From contig CM020501.1 in NCBI GenBank assembly GCA_009823395.1, forward strand, positions 27,989,361 to 28,053,360: a DNA stretch of 64,000 bases, given 5' to 3'. The notes under the pieces are model-generated. The model was not told the origin of the DNA. It saw only the letters and a program-made list of their open reading frames with translations, and made no database searches. Source of the stretch: Thamnaconus septentrionalis. Taxonomy: Eukaryota; Chordata; Actinopteri; Tetraodontiformes; Monacanthidae. This document shows, one piece after another, positions 62,689-64,000 of the stretch. The position numbers and the translations under genes are program-made. Each line of letters starts with the position of its first letter. Within the stretch, counting starts at the first letter, position 1.

Positions 62689-64000
62689 CGCTCACCACAT
62701 TGTAGTAGGTCTTGCTGATGACGGACGTGTCGAAGCCTTTCGGGGGGCTTTTCAGCGTGGCTGACTTGGGCTTGTCTGACACTTTGTCTGCAAAAAGACA
62801 GTGGAGCACAAAGGGGAATGAAATTTCTGCAGGTGTGCAGCTGGGAAAAAATGAGAGACGGGGCCAAATGAGACACCGCTGAAAGAAAGCAATGGCCCCG
62901 CAGGGAGCAGGACGGAGACATTTCAGGCTGGTCGTGTTTTCAGATGAAGTGCATAACTGGCTAACGGGTGGAATTCTGTTTGCCCAGGAAGTAAACAGAG
63001 CCTGAACTGGGAAAAACTGTTTTTTTTGTTGTTTTTTTGACAGAACTTTCCTTTAAATCGGGCTAGTGGATGGAATTGTCATTGCCCAGGAAGTAACCAG
63101 AGCCTGAATGTGATTTTAAAGAATACATTATTGCAGGACCTTTCCCTTAAAATTGAGCTAACGGGTGGAATTCTGTTTGCCCATGAAGTAACCAGATACT
63201 GAATTGGGGGAAAAATGAATTTCTGAACAAAGAAACTATGGCCTAAAAATAGCCTCTCAGTTTTAGCCGTATCAAGAATAGAATAGAAGAGTCTTTACTG
63301 TCATCACACTACAGTACAAGTGCAATGAAACTGCGGTTTTGAGCTACACTGCACCTGACAAAAAAAGAAAGCTCCAAGGAGATAAACAAGTCATAAGCTG
63401 TGTTTCCAGTGGAAATATCGCTTTTATTTTGTGAAAAACTGTCATAGAAACGCAGCTATAGTCAGTTAAAACAATAGAATAAAGGCAATGCTTTGAAAAA
63501 GTGAATGACACAGTGTGACCCAGTGCTGCCTTGACTTGACTGGAACGCCAACATGTTTTCTGCTGCGAGAGCTCCAAGGCAGGAAGTTCCGCTCCGCACT
63601 TCCTGCCTTTGTGCGCACATGGAAGCTTCCTTCCTCCTCCTCCGCCGCCTCAGAGAGAGCAGCACAGTCGCCCGCCTCTCGCTGGAGGTTGGGCCCACGA
63701 GCTTCACTGTTCCTCCACCCCCACTGAACCCTGCTGCTGCAATATGAGGCGAAAGCAGATGGGGACATATAGGATAGATGGGTGTGGGGGGGCGCAGATA
63801 CCCACCGCCTCCTTTCAGCTCGCGCACGTAGTTGCTGGGGAACCAGCCGCTCTTCCCGTTGAGCGAGCCCTCCCACCAGCCCCCCTCCTCCTGGCGGCTC
63901 ACGCTGATGATGTCACCCTTGGCGAAGGAGAGCTCGTCCTCGTTGGTCTGCTGGAAGGCGAAGCGCGCCTTCGCCAGCGCGCACCCGCCGCCCTCGGACA
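54165..64000 (-). CDS. arhgef7: Rho guanine nucleotide exchange factor 7 (beta-PIX), 5' end at window edge
   Basis: Beta-PIX activates Rac1/Cdc42, binds PAK through its SH3 domain and GIT1/2 through a C-terminal region, and acts at focal adhesions, the cell edge and synapses. Eighteen coding exons were read: 63806-64000, 62696-62787, 61741-61835, 61515-61610, 60601-60723, 59688-59826, 59527-59586, 59303-59449, 59109-59195, 58327-58405, 57679-57809, 57313-57534, 56400-56493, 56227-56316, 55619-55777, 55329-55428, 55182-55236 and 54165-54287. All junctions are AG/GT and the phases agree. With one base beyond the edge the total is 2088 nt, or 695 residues. Approximate domains are SH3 8-63, DH 95-275, PH 290-405, proline-rich 455-486, GIT-binding 521-545 and coiled coil 637-690. 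The end WDETNL is a PDZ ligand typical of ARHGEF7; ARHGEF6 ends differently. Which teleost duplicate (a or b) this is cannot be told. The start is inferred: the edge codon ends in TG, which fits an ATG just outside. Confidence 0.95.
54689..55071. mobile_element. inverted-repeat MITE in the last intron
   Basis: TA-flanked ends: ACCAGTCAGAAGTTTGGACA at the left and, on the minus strand, ACCAGTCAGAAGTTTGGAGA at the right, extending to CCTTCTCAT. The 383-bp element has no coding part. TA target duplication and ends suggest a Tc1/mariner-type derivative. It lies in intron 17 of arhgef7. Confidence 0.7.
55182..55236 (-). CDS. arhgef7: arhgef7 coding exon 17 (coiled-coil start)
   Basis: A short exon of 55 nt encoding [18 protein letters not shown], the start of the trimeric C-terminal coiled coil. 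Acceptor CCTGCAG and donor GTGAGT. Confidence 0.93.
55329..55428 (-). CDS. arhgef7: arhgef7 coding exon 16
   Basis: Encodes [20 protein letters not shown] then [12 protein letters not shown]. The EEEKIIVEE and SNGQTV motifs mark the approach to the coiled coil. Donor GTGAGG. Confidence 0.92.
55619..55777 (-). CDS. arhgef7: arhgef7 coding exon 15
   Basis: Begins with [14 protein letters not shown] and ends with [19 protein letters not shown], both PIX hallmarks. Between them is a proline-rich insert ([16 protein letters not shown]) where mammalian beta-PIX has a serine-rich stretch. The donor is C|GTAAGA. Confidence 0.93.
55973..56021. repeat. (AAT)16 microsatellite
   Basis: Trinucleotide run in intron 14 of arhgef7. 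Confidence 0.95.
56172..56204. repeat. (TG)16 microsatellite next to the exon 14 donor
   Basis: In the RNA sense this is a CA repeat starting about 23 nt into intron 14. Confidence 0.95.
56227..56316 (-). CDS. arhgef7: arhgef7 coding exon 14 (GIT-binding)
   Basis: Encodes [20 protein letters not shown], the core of the GIT-binding region. The donor GTGAGA is followed about 23 nt into the intron by a 33-nt CA repeat in the RNA sense (56172-56204). Confidence 0.95.
56400..56493 (-). CDS. arhgef7: arhgef7 coding exon 13 (basic linker)
   Basis: Encodes [20 protein letters not shown] then [11 protein letters not shown], a very basic segment typical of PIX proteins. Acceptor TTTGCAG and donor GTAACC. 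Confidence 0.94.
56797..56996. mobile_element. MITE family A, partial copy 2
   Basis: Shares GTGTCACAA-AGAG-GTAAAAC-GCAGCAGCTGGATTC, GGCTGAGTC, CTTGATCAAA and the AGTACTACA end with the right part of 38345-38817, in the same orientation. The left end is missing. Lies in intron 12. Confidence 0.6.
57313..57534 (-). CDS. arhgef7: arhgef7 coding exon 12 (Ser/His linker and proline-rich region)
   Basis: Seventy-four codons in phase 0. After a Ser/Gly/His-rich stretch ([17 protein letters not shown]) comes [20 protein letters not shown], a motif shared by alpha- and beta-PIX just before the GIT-binding part. The donor GAG|GTGCTG departs from consensus at +3 to +6, so this exon end may be spliced inefficiently or alternatively. 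Confidence 0.93.
57607..57672. repeat. (TG)n microsatellite abutting the exon 11 donor
   Basis: Pure to 57655, then imperfect. In the RNA sense it is a CA repeat beginning at about the seventh base of intron 11. Confidence 0.95.
57679..57809 (-). CDS. arhgef7: arhgef7 coding exon 11 (PH C-terminal helix)
   Basis: Encodes [17 protein letters not shown], the final PH helix, then a His/Pro-rich linker. The donor GTGAGC is followed at once by a CA repeat in the RNA sense, imperfect at first and then pure from 57655 down to 57607. Confidence 0.92.
58327..58405 (-). CDS. arhgef7: arhgef7 coding exon 10 (PH)
   Basis: Encodes [20 protein letters not shown] then NAFEIS. The donor TCAG|GTCAGA leaves one base for the next exon's glycine codon. 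Confidence 0.93.
58546..58665 (+). mobile_element. hAT-like MITE fragment in intron 9
   Basis: AGCGGTTCTCAGCTGGTGG and CAGGAACCACATTTTTGCCC resemble the fish element starting CAGTGGTTCTCAACTGGTGG. It is truncated and diverged. Confidence 0.45.
58735..59045. mobile_element. long inverted-repeat element in intron 9
   Basis: The left arm ATATTTCAAGCGTTCATTTC plus TTGTAATTTTGATGATTG (58799-58838) pairs with the right arm at about 58940-58985 read on the minus strand. A GAATATCATGTGAGACCAAT segment lies in the loop. It matches a dispersed fish inverted-repeat family known to me; the superfamily is uncertain. Confidence 0.6.
59109..59195 (-). CDS. arhgef7: arhgef7 coding exon 9 (PH)
   Basis: Twenty-nine codons with [20 protein letters not shown] then SGFIYQ, the middle PH strands. 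Phase 0 on both sides; donor GTGAGC. Confidence 0.94.
59303..59449 (-). CDS. arhgef7: arhgef7 coding exon 8 (DH-PH junction)
   Basis: A phase-0 exon of 49 codons. It carries [20 protein letters not shown] followed by DDIKTLG, the linker and first strand of the PH domain. This is among the most conserved parts of PIX proteins. Confidence 0.94.
59527..59586 (-). CDS. arhgef7: arhgef7 coding exon 7 (DH end)
   Basis: A 60-nt phase-0 exon encoding [20 protein letters not shown], the last DH helix. Acceptor GCCTCAG and donor GTAAGA. Confidence 0.92.
59688..59826 (-). CDS. arhgef7: arhgef7 coding exon 6 (DH, conserved region 3)
   Basis: Encodes [20 protein letters not shown] then [20 protein letters not shown]. 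This is the CR3 helix of the DH domain and is near-diagnostic for PIX. The donor, GAG|GTCAGC, is in phase 0. Confidence 0.95.
59879..60150. mobile_element. MITE with TTTAAAGGTCCA ends, copy 1
   Basis: The left end TTTAAAGGTCCAGGGTGTGA and the right end TACACACTGGACCTTTAAAG are inverted. A very common fish MITE terminus. Lies in intron 5 of arhgef7. Confidence 0.65.
60151..60580. mobile_element. second MITE-derived segment, right end only
   Basis: Ends in TTACACAATGGACCTTTAAT, the same right terminus as the preceding element, and shares CAAGGGTCC/CAAGACCC and GCTGTCAGGTGGGC motifs with it. Together the two segments fill almost all of intron 5, ending about 15 bp from the exon 5 donor. Confidence 0.45.
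60601..60723 (-). CDS. arhgef7: arhgef7 coding exon 5 (DH)
   Basis: Encodes [32 protein letters not shown]. The YC.NHPSAV.VL motif is highly typical of PIX proteins. The segment just before it (LSQMDQIRI) is more diverged from what I know of the family. The donor, AG|GTGCGA, is weak at positions +4 to +6. Confidence 0.93.
60945..61165. repeat. dispersed fish repeat fragment (TGGCCCGCAGTG type)
   Basis: CAAACTCTGGCCCGCAGTGC, TATTTGGCCCGTGAGGCAAT and GAGTTGGCCTGCTG match a common fish repeat that starts GGCCCGCGGGCCAAATTTGG. It lies in intron 4, and the class is uncertain. Confidence 0.5.
61515..61610 (-). CDS. arhgef7: arhgef7 coding exon 4 (DH)
   Basis: Encodes [20 protein letters not shown] followed by [12 protein letters not shown], matching the family's NLEEI...FQQ helix. 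The donor is AA|GTCAGT and the lysine codon is finished in the next exon. Confidence 0.92.
61741..61835 (-). CDS. arhgef7: arhgef7 coding exon 3 (DH, conserved region 1)
   Basis: Encodes the first DH helix, [20 protein letters not shown], the CR1 region that contacts switch 1 of the GTPase in Dbl-family factors. The donor is AG|GTGTCG and the codon is completed by the next exon (TDS-LSPAD). Confidence 0.92.
62222..62313. repeat. (CA)46 microsatellite
   Basis: A pure CA run in intron 2. A second, interrupted run is at 62421-62478. Confidence 0.97.
62614..62682. repeat. (CA)34 microsatellite next to the exon 2 donor
   Basis: In the RNA sense it is a UG repeat beginning about 14 nt into intron 2. 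Confidence 0.97.
62696..62787 (-). CDS. arhgef7: arhgef7 coding exon 2 (SH3-DH linker)
   Basis: Encodes the linker with [18 protein letters not shown], running into the first helix of the DH domain. Acceptor TTTTTGCAG and donor GTGAGC. A 34-unit TG repeat (RNA sense) begins about 14 nt into the following intron. Confidence 0.92.
62951..63208. repeat. three-copy minisatellite in intron 1
   Basis: Units of about 100 bp share GCTAACGGGTGGAATTCTGT (or variant), TTGCCCAGGAAGTAA and AGAGCCTGAA. They start near 62957, 63062 and 63157. Confidence 0.75.
63398..63461. mobile_element. short inverted-repeat element in intron 1
   Basis: AGCTGTGTTTCCAGTG at the left, and ATAGCTGCGTTTCTATG on the minus strand at the right. 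Same end type as the element at 43025-43453 but only about 64 bp long. Confidence 0.5.
63806..64000 (-). CDS. arhgef7: arhgef7 visible coding exon 1 (SH3 domain)
   Basis: Encodes an SH3 domain with the motifs [31 protein letters not shown] and REL, the surface that in PIX proteins binds an atypical PAK motif. The donor is G|GTGGGT. The first full codon in the window is TCC, preceded by TG, so the exon either starts at an ATG split by the window edge or continues upstream into a longer CH-domain isoform. Confidence 0.93.

Noticed and set aside
54165..64000. Assignment to arhgef6 (alpha-PIX)
   Set aside because: The C-terminus ends in WDETNL and exons 14-15 carry [18 protein letters not shown], which are beta-PIX features; alpha-PIX ends differently.

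Overview
The window looks like nuclear DNA from a bony fish, most likely a percomorph teleost. The evidence is a vertebrate-style intron-rich gene with short introns (77 bp to about 1 kb), very dense CA/TG and TA microsatellites, and several transposon families that are common in fish genomes (a tRNA-derived SINE, PIF/Harbinger and hAT remnants, several MITE families). The SINE near 3.9 kb resembles one I associate with syngnathiform fishes, but that is a weak memory and not a species call.

Only one protein-coding gene is supported. It lies on the minus strand at 54.2-64.0 kb and is arhgef7 (beta-PIX/Cool-1), a Rac/Cdc42 exchange factor. Eighteen coding exons were reconstructed. All use GT/AG splice sites, their phases agree, and the summed length keeps one frame. 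In order they encode an SH3 domain, a DH domain, a PH domain, a proline-rich segment, the GIT-binding region, a C-terminal coiled coil and a final PDZ ligand, DETNL. That ending separates it from arhgef6. The window stops inside or exactly at the first coding exon. The stop codon is at 54165-54167. The introns are full of MITEs and dinucleotide repeats.

The left 53 kb shows no convincing gene. It is a mosaic of simple repeats, decayed transposons and islands of balanced-composition sequence with homeodomain, SOX/TCF-like, octamer and CCAAT motifs, which look like conserved noncoding elements. The best of these are near 25.7-26.1, 32.4-32.9, 43.7-44.0 and 50.7-50.8 kb. A run of three same-orientation CTCF-like motifs at 48.6-49.3 kb lies between this desert and arhgef7. 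A perfect 28-bp palindrome with a CACGTG core lies at 39.48 kb in a CpG-rich, promoter-like stretch. A CCAAT/octamer/CRE cluster sits at 0.2-0.3 kb.

Recognisable mobile-element remains are a tRNA-type SINE (3.84-4.11 kb), a PIF/Harbinger remnant with the first part of its transposase (17.4-18.3 kb), a hAT remnant with a broken BED zinc finger (36.5-37.8 kb), two copies of one hAT-type MITE (42.1 and 47.4 kb) and several other inverted-repeat elements. I found no RNA gene, CRISPR array or clearly new biological system. The regulatory calls rest on motif reading and would need alignment to other fish genomes.
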